This document shows positions 6,577-15,640 of a stretch of 16,169 nt of DNA, in pieces (positions within the stretch are counted from its first letter, which is position 1; every line of letters begins with the position of its first letter). Under the pieces are notes generated by a model that ran no database searches, was not told the DNA's origin, and worked only from the letters and a program-made list of their open reading frames with translations. Origin of the DNA: Brachionus plicatilis (taxonomy: Eukaryota > Rotifera > Eurotatoria > Ploima > Brachionidae); NCBI GenBank assembly GCA_010279815.1, contig QEOQ01000462.1, positions 49,248 to 65,416 of the forward strand, given 5' to 3'. Position numbers and translations under genes: made by a program.

Positions 6577-8161
6577 ATGAATTCGAAAGTTATGTTTAAA
6601 GTATTCATTATTTTGATATTCTCTTTTTTTCTTTTTCTAATCTTGACAAAAAATGATTTTGATACATCGAAAAATCAAAAATATTTGTCAATATATGTTG
6701 TCAATGATCGTAAATGGACAATGAATGGCAATGTTGCCCAGTTTTCATCAATTTTAGAAGTATTAAGCAATAATAAATATACAATTGAAACATTAAGTTT
6801 CATTAATAAATTTGACGATAAAAAACAAAAAAATCTTGTGATCTATTACATGTCTAAATTTTTTGTTTATGAAGCAATTGAGATAATGCCAATACCAGTT
6901 CATAAAACAGTCAACAATGTCACGCATTTTTATAAAGTAAAATTCTTAATCGATATTGATGATGTAGATGCGGATTATATTTATGTTGCGACAATATTAA
7001 GTGAAAAAAAATTTAAAATTAATTTTCCCGAGCTTTTTACTTTTCAAAAACCAACAGTTTTTAATCAAAATCAAAAAGAAAGAATTTTGAATTGTGTTCA
7101 TAGATTGAAAAATTTGAACGATGACTTATTTTTTAAATTATTTAATTGGCTTATTATACTAAAGAATATTGGATATTCAAAGGTTATTTTTTACACTTAT
7201 TACGCTCCAATACGCTATCGTAGAATATTATTAAACAATTTTGAAGATTTTATAGAAATCATCGATTATAATTTAAAAATGAAAGATGTATGTCAAATGA
7301 CACTATTAAAATTAAAAAATGATCCGGAAAATGAATTTTTCAAAAATGAAAAAAAAATTTGTATCAACAATTACAGGATTTTCTTTGAAAAATATAATGA
7401 CAAATTAAGTTTGACAGTTGACCAAGCAGTTAATAGGTTAGGCACAAACGACTGTCTTCTTCATTCAAAATTTAATTTTAAATATTTGACAAATTTAGAT
7501 TTTGATGAATTCATTTTTCCAAGAAACAAAAAAACTAATTTCTATGAAGATTTCGAATTGAACAAAAAAAATATTTGTGGTACATTCGAGAATAATAAGT
7601 TAGAAAAAAAAAAAAAACTACGACATTCTAACATTTATAAGAAATTTAAAACAGAATTATAATTCAGAGATAGCTTATTTTAAATTTGATAATTTTCAAT
7701 TGTTGACTGAATTTAAGAATTTAGAAAATCAATTCTTTAATAATTCAAATGGAATCATTTTATATGAAAGCAAAATGGCTAAATTAAAATTTATTTTTAA
7801 AACAAGTCAGAAAATAAATAAAATCAAGGGACTAATTTTATCTAGACAGTGCCTGAATAAAAAGTTATCGAATATTCATCCAGAAATAAGAAATATAGTC
7901 GGAGCATTGATAAGAAATAGACTTGGTAAATCAATTTTCATTACAAACAATATTTTTGCTATCTCCCCTCATCAAGCATTTTCAATACGGAACAACACCA
8001 ATATTTTAAAAATATCGCCAAAAATAGCAAATGTGATTCATTTTCGAAAAGCTGATACTAGAATCGATGATGTTTTACCCGAATATTATTTTAATATTGA
8101 TATTGAATACTTATTTTTTTTGAAAAATCTAAATACGTCTTCGTTACATTCATTTTTATGA
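6577..8161 (+). CDS. GT92 (DUF23) family glycosyltransferase, frame broken in an A14 run
   Basis: Two open frames make one protein of about 527 residues. The first frame runs 6577-7662. From the homopolymer A(14) at 7604-7617 the family sequence continues in the next frame (KNYDILTFIRNL...) to the stop at 8159-8161. Residues 7-24 form a type II membrane anchor. NWLIILKNIGYSKVIFYTYY marks the start of the GT92 fold, and LTNLDFDEFIFPR (about 304-316) is the family's D-x-D-E metal/nucleotide site. HFRKADTRIDD lies near the C-terminus. GT92 enzymes are secretory-pathway transferases; the C. elegans member GALT-1 adds galactose to core fucose, but the substrate here cannot be inferred. The break is either a one-base sequencing or assembly error or a true inactivating indel. 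AATAAA follows at 8183-8188. Confidence 0.75.
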
Positions 8162-9311
8162 CTTGTAAATCATTTAAATCAAAATAAAATTAATTAATTT
8201 TTTCATTATTATAAAAATTAGTAGTTTAATCATAAAAGACATAAGGTTTTTTAATCGAAAGACATTTCACATTGTGTCATGCCAATAATATATAAAATAG
8301 AATTTTTTTGTAGGAATTAATAAAGGTTATAAATAAAAGTTTTAATTTTTCGATAATTTAACTCATAAATTACCTAAATAGCACAGATTTGAATTCTCTG
8401 TTACTTTTTTTGATTTTTTGCAGATAATTTTGGTAAAATTCCCGAATAAAAGTCTTGCACCGATCGTACAAGAGCAAAGTAGATTTGTTTTTAAAGGTAT
8501 TTTAAGAAAATTTCCACGATTTATGCTAAAAAACTTTGAAGCAATAAAATTTAATGGATAATTACAAATAAATAATGTTTAATAAAAATAAACTTTAAAA
8601 AAAAATTAATGATTTCAATAAAAATTGGTAAAATACCCTCTTTTTCAACTAATTTATTTGGCTTAAAACTTAAAATTTGTTCAGGATTTTCTCTTGTTTA
8701 AGAATTTGTGTATCTCATTTGGGGTCAGGGGGTCCCATGGGACTAGATACAAAAAAAGGGTAAAATTTCGGCTTTTTTGAAAAAATCTCAATCTCTAAAT
8801 TTTTTTTTGGAAGAAAAAAAATGAGTTTCTAATACAGAATTTTTTGCTCTACAAAATAGTATATGATTTACATATAATTTGTATATGTTTCAAAAGATAT
8901 TCTCATCGGAACAAAACATACTTTTGACATTTAAAAAACTCTTTGAGCCCCTGTAGCGGAATCTTTTTTTTTAAATCTTAATTTTTTGATTATTTATTTA
9001 AAATTTTTTATTTTAAATTGACCGTTTTTTTCCTTTTTTGTACCCTTTTACAGTATGTCTAGAAAATTTAGAACATTTATTTTTTTTATGAAAGGTTTGT
9101 TTCTGGAAAGCTGTGCGACTAAATAAAAAACAAAAATAATTTTTTTTGCTAGAATTTTATTCATAAAAAAATTTTTTATCGGAAAAGTAAAAAAAATAGT
9201 ATAAAAAAAAAATCGAAATGAAAAAATCGCAAAAAAAAAAAAGTTTTATTTTTTATTAAAAAAAAATATCTACACAATTTAGAACATTATATTTTTTAAC
9301 ATCCTATTGAG
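8162..9311. other. Intergenic region after GT92, repeat-like
   Basis: Contains the GT92 3' flank, a 45-codon open stretch (8424-8561), a GC-richer patch with the perfect 12-bp palindrome GTCCCATGGGAC (8733-8744), and long A/T homopolymer runs. AATTTAGAACATT occurs near 9066 and again near 9278. It resembles decayed DNA-transposon sequence, but no boundaries are visible. Confidence 0.4.
8424..8561 (+). CDS. Candidate small exon, weak
   Basis: A pyrimidine-rich TTTTTTTGATTTTTTGCAG ends at 8423. A 45-codon open frame follows (NKSLAPIVQEQSRFVFKGIL in the middle), with a possible donor AAAG|GTATTT after 24 codons. It is less AT-biased than the flanks. It could be a further 3' exon of the GT92 gene or a remnant of another gene. 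No family similarity is recognised and no in-frame join to the GT92 frame is evident. Confidence 0.2.
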   Translation: MILVKFPNKSLAPIVQEQSRFVFKGILRKFPRFMLKNFEAIKFNG

Positions 9312-9951
9312 TTTTACATGTCTAAGGACACTGATACGGTTCGCCATATCTGCACGACTAAAAGAGAACGAGACCTTGGAATCATCTTATCGGATGATCT
9401 GAAGTGGAAAAATCATGTCAGTCAAGCTGTGTCAAAAGCTAATGCAATACTTGCTATGCTTAAACGAACATTCACCTACTAGAATGTCAATACATTCAGA
9501 ACACTGTACACAACATATGTGAGACCTCATCTTGAAAACGCGGCACCAGTCTTGAATCCGTACAAGAAGAAAGAGATAAATATGATCGAAAAGGGCAACA
9601 AAATTGGTGCCGGACTTGAAAAAATTTGACTATGAGACACGACTTGGGAAAATTGGTTTGACAACACTAGAGAAAAGAAGAGAAATGGGTGATCTGATTC
9701 AATTTTACAAGATAAACAATGGTATCAACAAAATTAACTGATTTCATCAAGTCAAGTCGATTATTTCAATTTATACAACTGGTCCTGCATCGAATATTAG
9801 AAGACACAAACAAAAACTTGAGAGACAATTAACACGAAACTGTGAACAAAGGCATAATTTTTTTAAAAATCGTATTGTACCAAATTGGAACAACTTATCA
9901 AGTCAAACAGATTTAAAGAGATTTTTTAAGAAAAATAAAGCAATAAAATAA
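9312..9951 (+). pseudogene. Decayed C-terminus of a non-LTR retrotransposon reverse transcriptase (CR1/jockey-like)
   Basis: Translation gives the C-terminal 'thumb/tail' of LINE RTs: ERDLGIILSDDLKWKNHV, then SKANAILAMLKRTFTY, LYTTYVRPHLENAAPV, and after a frame change DYETRLGKIGLTTLEKRRE, GDLIQFYKINNGINKIN, RQLTRNCEQRHNFFKNR and VPNWNNL. TAG at 9480-9482 and TGA at 9739-9741 both stand where the family has Trp (TGG). A small deletion at about 9593-9595 removes the usual VQRRA part and shifts the frame. It is a dead 5'-truncated copy; the palm domain and endonuclease are missing. No element 3' tail is evident after the stop at 9951. Confidence 0.88.
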
Positions 9952-10507
9952 AAAATTAAAACCATAGATTTGCTAAGAATTTTGTCAAGATTTTTTTAAA
10001 AAAAAAATAAATCGGGTCATAATTGATCCCTCGGAGGAGATACGATTTAAACCAGAAAAAACACATTTTTTTCCTTTTTTTAGCCAACAAAAACCGCCAC
10101 ACCCTTTTTTTTTTCTCTAAACTACATTAGCTTGTAGAGAATTTTATGCTCTTTCAGAATATATATACTTTTTAATATTTTTAAGTTTTATCTTTGAGAT
10201 TTTGAGTCTTAAAGAACAACAACTTTTTAAAAGGTTTGCTATTTTTGGAACCCTGGGTGTAGAAAATTTTTTTTTTGCCCCCTTCAAAAAAATTTTTTTC
10301 TGAGGTTTTTGAGGGCGTAGATTACGAATTTTGAGTCAAAAATGTGAAATTCAGATAGCACTAAGGTTTTGAATTTCGTGAACTTTACATTAATAATTCA
10401 TTCAACTAAATTGTGGTCGGGTAAATAAAAGGAATCCTGGTTTCATTATTTTGGAAGAACGCATAAATCAAATTTTGAATGATTATAATGATCAAAATGT
10501 TTATTAT
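9952..10507. other. Repeat-like non-coding stretch
   Basis: AT-rich with GC-richer patches (AATTGATCCCTCGGAGGAG at about 10021; AAAACCGCCACACCC at about 10089) and the motif TTGTAGAGAATTTTATG near 10132, shared with the interior of the 5162-6009 element. About 10399-10503 is open for some 35 codons (NKRNPGFIILEERINQILND) and ends in the reverse-oriented retrotransposon tail that follows, so it could be an exon fragment cut off by that insertion. Confidence 0.35.
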
Positions 10508-10550
10508 TATTTATTTATTTTTTAAACTGTACCAAGTTTAAGCTCCATCA
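10508..10550 (-). mobile_element. Non-LTR retrotransposon 3' tail
   Basis: On the minus strand TGATGGAGCTTAAACTTGGTA is followed by AAATA repeats, as in the other tails of this window. The adjoining RT fragment at 10649-10720 has the opposite orientation, so the two come from different insertions. Confidence 0.45.
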
Positions 10551-10648
10551 CAAAAAAATAAAACAATACTTAACTAATTTATTTAACTTAATTGAATATC
10601 GATGTAATCTTTGTAATAACCATTTTGTGGTCCATAAATGACCATTGC

Positions 10649-10720
10649 GTATTTATGAGACCTTACCTGAAATACGCCGCAATGATTTGGTCTCGTCATA
10701 CAGCAGAAGATATTAGCGTC
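10649..10720 (+). pseudogene. Second reverse-transcriptase relic (LINE)
   Basis: Encodes VFMRPYLKYAAMIWSRHTAE, the counterpart of the YVRPHLEYAAPVWNP motif of CR1/jockey-type RTs, also present in the larger relic at about 9520-9560. Only this motif and a few flanking residues are preserved; sequence on both sides is degenerate. The copy differs from the larger relic, so it derives from another element lineage. Confidence 0.65.
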
Positions 10721-10962
10721 GTTTTTTTATTTGTGTTTTTTAAATAAAATTTTGGTAATTTTTTTTGTTGGTAAATTTGTGTTATCGATTTCAAAAGGCC
10801 ATATGAATTACATTTGTGTTTTTTTTTGAGATATTTTCTGTACGGATTAAAAAGAGTTGACCATACTTTTAGGTGTAATTAGGTTTTATTTTTTTGTAAT
10901 TAAGTTACCAAATTAAAGTTTTATTTAAATTTTAATTGAAAAAAAAAAAATTGTCAAAAAAT

Positions 10963-11618
10963 TTAAAAATTTGTTCTTCTGACAACACATCCAAAATCAA
11001 AACCTTGTTCTTCAGCCAACTTAATTTTGAAAAGATTAAATCTTAGAAAATTAAAAAAAAAACTGTTACCTTTAATTCGCTTTCTGTTGGAGTAGGACCT
11101 GAAGCAATGCATCCGGCACCATATGCGCTTCCTCCCCTGACACTTCCACTATCTGCCAAAATTTTACTCTTCGTTCCCATTGAAACAAAAATCATTCCAT
11201 TGTGAGCAAAAAAAGGAATACAAGTTAATGCTGTAGTTTCTTGGCCGCCTGCAATGCTACCAGTACTGAAAAAAGTTCCCACAAATTTATTGGATAAAGC
11301 TGACTTCATCCAAAGCTGACCGCACTGGTCAAAAAAAGCCTTCACTTGGGCCGGAACCATACCGAATCGAGTCGGAATTCCGAATAGAATTCCGTCCGCC
11401 TCAGGCAATTTATCTGCCGAAATTACGGGCACATCAGCTGCTTTTGGTGGGGCGCCCATTTTATCTAAAACCTCTTTAGGCAAAGTCTCTGCTATTTGAA
11501 ACAAATGGGCATTTACACCTGCTTTTTCTACACCTTTGCAAACCTCACGAGCCATTGTTTGCACGTGGCCGTACATTGAATAATAAATAATAAAGACATT
11601 TTTCTTTTTGGCACTCAT
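10963..11618 (-). CDS. wrbA-like: WrbA-type NAD(P)H:quinone oxidoreductase, copy 1, two exons
   Basis: Flavodoxin-like FMN protein predicted to reduce quinones by two electrons in the cytosol. Exon 1 is 11618-11070 (183 codons), the intron 11069-11020 (50 nt, GTAACAG...ATTAAG) and exon 2 11019-10963, giving about 201 residues, as in bacterial and fungal WrbA. The FMN phosphate loop YYSMYGH lies at 12-18, PTRFG at 82-86, CGQLW at 99-103, FSTGSIAGGQETT at about 117-129 and a conserved His in FFAHNGM near 139. Exon 2 supplies the usual C-terminal helix (LAEEQGFDFG) and a stop, with a poly(A) signal at 10920-10925. If the intron is ignored the frame runs into eight spurious codons. GC content is clearly above the flanks. 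WrbA is common in bacteria, plants and fungi but patchy in animals. Confidence 0.92.
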
Positions 11619-12560
11619 GGTTTTATCTTGATTTTTTGATACTTTAATCCGAGCTAAAAAAATTTAGTTCTTAATATAGTAGAGTGTAGCTGATTTTCAG
11701 ATGACTGTGTAGAATTGTTCTCATTTTATTAGTAAGCTAAAATTAACAAATATTTTGCCTTATCATTTATAATAAATAAAATTTTCTAGCAAAATTTTGC
11801 TTAGTCAATGTTAATGTTGTCATAGAAATTTTATTTAGATCAAAAAATTAGCTTTTTCAAATCTAGATTTTACTAGAATTTAGTTTCAATAATTTAATTT
11901 TGAATAAAAATTTTAAATTTTTTTAATTTTTGACATTCAAAGGTCCATATTTTTACTTTTAGGACTAAAGAGGTGCAAAAAACTTCTGAATTAAATATGC
12001 ATTGGTAAAATAAACTTCCATATTTATTTTAAATTATGTTAAATAAGTTACTGAATGAAAAAATAAATGTCGTTTATCATTTTTGTTATATTTTTTAATA
12101 GTTAAAAATAACGATAATTTTTAAAAAAATTTTTTTCTTTAAAATAAATAAAAAAAATATTAATATTTAATGATACATTTTAAATCTTCTTCAGAGTTGG
12201 TCAAAAGTCAAAAAAAATTTAGACTTTTGAAATATGATTCTAAATGAATTTTTAATGAAATTTGTTAAAAAATCTTTAACATTTTGACATTTTTTTAAAC
12301 TATTTAGTATTTATTATAATAATACTTTGAAAAAAAGAATTCAATTACATTGAAAAAGTTTATTTATCTTTAAAAAGTTGTTTTTTACAACTACAGTTAT
12401 TTTATATAGTTACAAGAAAATTTATGCATGTGAAGTTGGCTCTAATCGTTTATGTGAACAGTTAGTTCACCTAATTTAAATTTTTTTGATCTATTTTGAA
12501 AAAAAAAACCATAGGTAATATTAAAAAATAGATATGTAATTTAGAAAAACATTAATTATA
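11619..12560. other. Upstream region of WrbA copy 1
   Basis: AT-rich, no gene seen. 12245-12280 is one copy of a 36-bp direct repeat (other copy 13710-13745). A GTGAAC / GTTCAC inverted pair lies at about 12453-12469. Confidence 0.4.
12245..12280 (+). repeat. 36-bp direct repeat, copy 1
   Basis: Matches 13710-13745 with two mismatches, 1465 bp apart in the same orientation. It is AT-rich (TGAATTTTTAATGAAATTTG...), so weight is modest, but the length is more than expected from composition alone. Confidence 0.55.
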
Positions 12561-12623
12561 GGTGAAGAGGAGGTTGAAGGAGATGATTTGTCTGCCAAAA
12601 AGATGATGATAAATCATAAATGA
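12561..12623 (+). CDS. Short acidic C-terminal peptide, copy 2
   Basis: Encodes GEEEVEGDDLSAKKMMINHK then TGA. It is preceded by ATTATAG, which could act as a 3' splice site, although the upstream exon is not seen. Compared with 738-800 the only coding difference is Val for Ile. It is probably a duplicated gene end without its body. Confidence 0.25.
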   Translation, partial: GEEEVEGDDLSAKKMMINHK

Positions 12624-12711
12624 ATTTCAATTTAATTATTTATTTATTAAAAACTTTAAAATTATTATAGTACAGTAGTTAAAGTTGTTTCTCTATTTGA
12701 ACTAGTTGCGA
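12561..12711 (+). repeat. Inverted second copy of blocks A and B, directly joined
   Basis: 12561-12670 is the reverse complement of 692-800 and 12671-12711 of 93-133, with few differences. The blocks abut at 12670/12671, whereas 558 bases (134-691) separate them at the left end of the window. Flanking sequence is unrelated. In copy 1 the open frame in block B continues into the 134-691 segment, so a deletion in this copy is more likely than an insertion in copy 1. Confidence 0.85.
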
Positions 12712-12729
12712 AATTTTATGTATTTAATA

Positions 12730-12771
12730 TATTTATTTATTTGTTTACTATACTGAGCTTAAGCTCCTTCA
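12730..12771 (-). mobile_element. Non-LTR retrotransposon 3' tail
   Basis: On the minus strand TGAAGGAGCTTAAGCTCAGT, then GTAAACAAATAAATAAATAT. It contains the perfect 12-bp palindrome GAGCTTAAGCTC and is the cleanest of the four tails in this window. It begins 19 bp after block B ends. Confidence 0.5.
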
Positions 12772-12939
12772 GAATAAAAATAAAAATTAAGTTAAATTCG
12801 TTATCAATTCGTTTAAATTTTTTTCTAAATAGTTATGTTGTAGCGTATATTTAAAAGAATAATAATAAAGATTAAAAAAAATATTTTAAATATTTATATT
12901 ATTAAATAAAACAAAAAATCCTTGTTTTAATTCTTGTTG

Positions 12940-13177
12940 AGCTAATTGGGTGAATTCGGTGAATATCCTGAAAAAGAGGTGAGTTTTTGGGCTAAATATT
13001 TACAAAATCAGGGGTAACTGGGTTAACCTTATTCACCCAATAAGACCTCACCCAATTAACCCCAGGAGGTAAAGAGGTGACTAGAAAAAACTGGTCTAAT
13101 TCGGTGAGCATTTTTGGAGTTTTTGAATAAAATGAGGGCGAAATATGCAATAAAAAAAAAGATCACCCGGTTAGGCT
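12940..13177. mobile_element. Small palindromic element (foldback/MITE-like)
   Basis: The ends AGCTAATTGGGTGA (12940-12953) and, inverted, AGCCTAACCGGGTGA (13163-13177) are imperfect inverted repeats. The interior has repeated GGTGA / TCACC motifs and a central hairpin: AGGGGTAACTGGGT (13010-13023) against ACCCAATTAACCCC (13050-13063). It is richer in G+C than its surroundings. No ORF is seen and no target duplication is clear. Confidence 0.5.
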
Positions 13178-13220
13178 CATTTACCATATAAAAAATTTTT
13201 CGAATAAAAAGTAGATTTTT

Positions 13221-13251
13221 TACACGTTTCGACCGAATGGCCTTCTTCAGG
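13221..13251 (-). ncRNA. Hammerhead-ribozyme-like core (degenerate)
   Basis: On the minus strand CTGAAGA matches the core CUGANGA. Then A, GGCC-ATTC-GGTC forms a four-pair stem II with a four-base loop (one G-U pair), followed directly by GAAA and ACGTGT in the place of a minimal stem III. This order matches the catalytic core of hammerhead ribozymes such as those carried by Penelope-like elements and retrozymes. The base at the expected cleavage site is not the usual C, and the flanks do not give a convincing stem I, so this copy is probably inactive. No retroelement ORF adjoins it. Confidence 0.4.
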
Positions 13252-15028
13252 TTTTTAGACTGGAAAAAAGATAAAACTTATTAAAAAAGATAATAGGAAA
13301 AAACAAGAAATACATTTTTAATTTTATAGAAAATAAATAAATGAAATAAAATTGTTATTATAGAAAAAGAGATAATTAGAAAAAATTATTACACGAAAAA
13401 TAGTTTTTGAAATTAATGTAAAATTAATGTCTAATTTTTATAATTTAAGTCTAATATTTAAAATTAGAATAATTTTTTTACAATTAAAAAAATCAAAGTT
13501 AACTAAAAATAAAGATAAAAATTTTTTATGAGAAATATTAAGTTTTTAGATATTCAATTATAGAATTTTTTTGTTCATAGTAGGTATATTAAGCTCTAAA
13601 AAAAGTTTATAAGATCAGTTCAGTTAATTTTCGAACAATATTTTGGTTCAAGTCAGATTTAACTAAATAGAATGAAAAATCATCTTCAAAATGATCTATT
13701 TTATTAAAGTGAATTTTTAATGAAATTTGTTAAAAAACCTTTGACTTTTTCCGAACTATTTTTAACCAATTGTTTCGAGTTTACGAAGCATATTATTAAA
13801 TGATTAAATGATTTATAGTGTCTTGCTCATTAGTTTTATTACTAGATAAAAAATGTTATTAAGTTTGGGAAAAAAAATTTTAGACATTTGACCACTTTTG
13901 ATCTTTCTTCTAGGTGAAATTTTTGTTCAGACCAAAATGCTTTTACCTTGGAAATAGGATATCTTTGAAGCATAAAAGATAAGCTTTAATTTGATGTAGT
14001 GATGTAATCGAATTAGCTTTTTGGACACAAATTGAAACTTGAATAAATTAAAAATTTGAAAAGACTTTTGAAAAAGTAGAATATTCGAATAAAATCTTAA
14101 ATATAAGATAAATTTGAATTTATATTTGATTTATTTTTATTTTTGAAATTAAATTCGGACTTAACTTTAATTTAAAAATCAACTTGAATTTTAGATAAAT
14201 TCAACTAATAATTTAAAAGTTTTAAAATTTGAATAGAATATTTGAAAAATTAAGTATTTTAAAATTTAGTTTTTTGCACTCTTGTAGCGTTGGTTAAATC
14301 AGAACAGCTATTTTTTGGTATCTGGTAAGATGAATGAGACTATTGTAAACCAGAAAATATTAGAATGTCAGAAGAGTTGTGTTGACTGGTGAAAATCTGG
14401 CACACTTTAAGCATCCAAATCGAATTGAAATTCAATTTATTTAATAAATTAATTTTTTAATTTAATGTTTTTTGATTTACTATTTTTTTGATTAATTTTT
14501 ATTTTCAAATTTTTATTCGAATATTTTAGAGATTCAATTTTTAATTTAAAATAAGTTAATTTTCAAGTTTTTTATTCAAAAATATTTAAATTCAAAAATT
14601 AAATTAAATCTAATTTTCGTTTGAAATGCTACTTATTCGAATATCGAAAACTCAGTACAAAACTCAGTTTAGATGGAATTTCCTCTTTTGAAATATTAAA
14701 ACTAAAAATTAAAATTAAATCTTTAATTTAATTTTCAAAAAAATCAAATTTTGTAAAATTTGTTTTTTAGTTAAAATCTAAATTAAAAAATTTTATCAAA
14801 ATCTCCGTCTTTGGATCGACTTTTTTTTTGTATTCTAAGCAAACAATTCTTTACATTTTAGTATTATTTAAAAAAATTTATTTGAAGCTCTTTTTAAACC
14901 AAAATTTTCCCAAGATTTAATTCAAAGAGCAGCTTCCAATATTAATTTTAAGAAAAAAAATTACTTAATTTAAATTATAAAATTTTTATTAAAAAATGGC
15001 AAATAAAATTAAGTCTAAAAAAGACGCT
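13252..15028. other. Long AT-rich intergenic region between the WrbA paralogues
   Basis: No gene is seen. It holds one copy of the 36-bp direct repeat (13710-13745). Low-complexity AATTTAAATT / TATTCGAATA motifs recur at about 14093, 14516 and 14635. A higher-complexity patch at about 14280-14420 has no recognisable coding potential. The 3' flank and poly(A) signal of WrbA copy 2 are at about 14985-14990. Confidence 0.4.
13710..13745 (+). repeat. 36-bp direct repeat, copy 2
   Basis: Same orientation as 12245-12280, two mismatches. The similarity does not extend clearly on either side. Confidence 0.55.
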
Positions 15029-15640
15029 CTAAAGACTAACTTTTTTGAGTAAATTTCCAAATTCAGATCCCTGAAAATGAGCAACTTGGAGTTCTAGCTC
15101 ACTCGGCGTTCGTTTTCCATCAGCGCCTGTTATAGTTCCGGCACCCCAAGGTGACCCACCATGAATGTCTGAATTGTCTACTAGATTTTTAGACTTGTAT
15201 CCAATTGGAACAAAATTTATTCCATGATGCACAAAAAATGGAACACATGACAAAGCCGTGGTTTCTTGACCACTTCCCTGACTCGATGTGGAAAAAAAGC
15301 AACCAGCAAATTTACCATACAAAGCTCCACTGGTCCACAATTGGCCGCATGAATCAAAAAAGGCTTTAATTTGAGATGGTGTGGTGCCGAAACGGGTCGG
15401 CACGCCAAATAAGAAACCGTCCGCCTCAGTCAATTGCGAAGCAGTAATTACTGGAACATCTGAAGCTTTTGCCGGAGCGCCCATTTTTTCCAACACCTCT
15501 TGTGGTAATGTCTCTGGTACTTGAAATAATTTAACTTGTACACCTGACTCTTCCAATCCGCGAATAACTGCTCGGGCCAATTTTTCAATATGACCAAATG
15601 TGGAATAGTAGATTACGTAGACAACTGGCAAACGACTCAT
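15029..15640 (-). CDS. wrbA-like: WrbA-type NAD(P)H:quinone oxidoreductase, copy 2, single exon
   Basis: 203 residues from the ATG at 15640 to the stop at 15029-15031, with no intron. Family landmarks are all present: YYSTFGH FMN loop (residues 11-17), PTRFG then IKAFFDSCGQLW, FSTSSQGSGQETT, HHGINFVPIGY, and the C-terminal TPSELELQVAHFQG helix. It lies in the same orientation as copy 1, about 3.4 kb upstream of it, and shares VPETLP/AETLP, EKMGAP and ASDVPVI blocks, so the two are paralogues from an old tandem duplication. The exon boundary of copy 1 falls at SEL(K), where this copy reads straight through. Predicted cytosolic quinone reductase active as an FMN-dependent tetramer, by family knowledge. 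Confidence 0.93.
   Translation of the reverse strand: MSRLPVVYVIYYSTFGHIEKLARAVIRGLEESGVQVKLFQVPETLPQEVLEKMGAPAKASDVPVITASQLTEADGFLFGVPTRFGTTPSQIKAFFDSCGQLWTSGALYGKFAGCFFSTSSQGSGQETTALSCVPFFVHHGINFVPIGYKSKNLVDNSDIHGGSPWGAGTITGADGKRTPSELELQVAHFQGSEFGNLLKKVSL

Noticed and set aside
14085..14650. Satellite array suggested by recurring TATTCGAATA and AATTTAAATT motifs
   Set aside because: Spacing is irregular and the motifs are short and composition-driven; no repeat unit can be defined.
15217..15408. 63-codon minus-strand ORF
   Set aside because: It lies within WrbA copy 2 in another frame and has no independent support.
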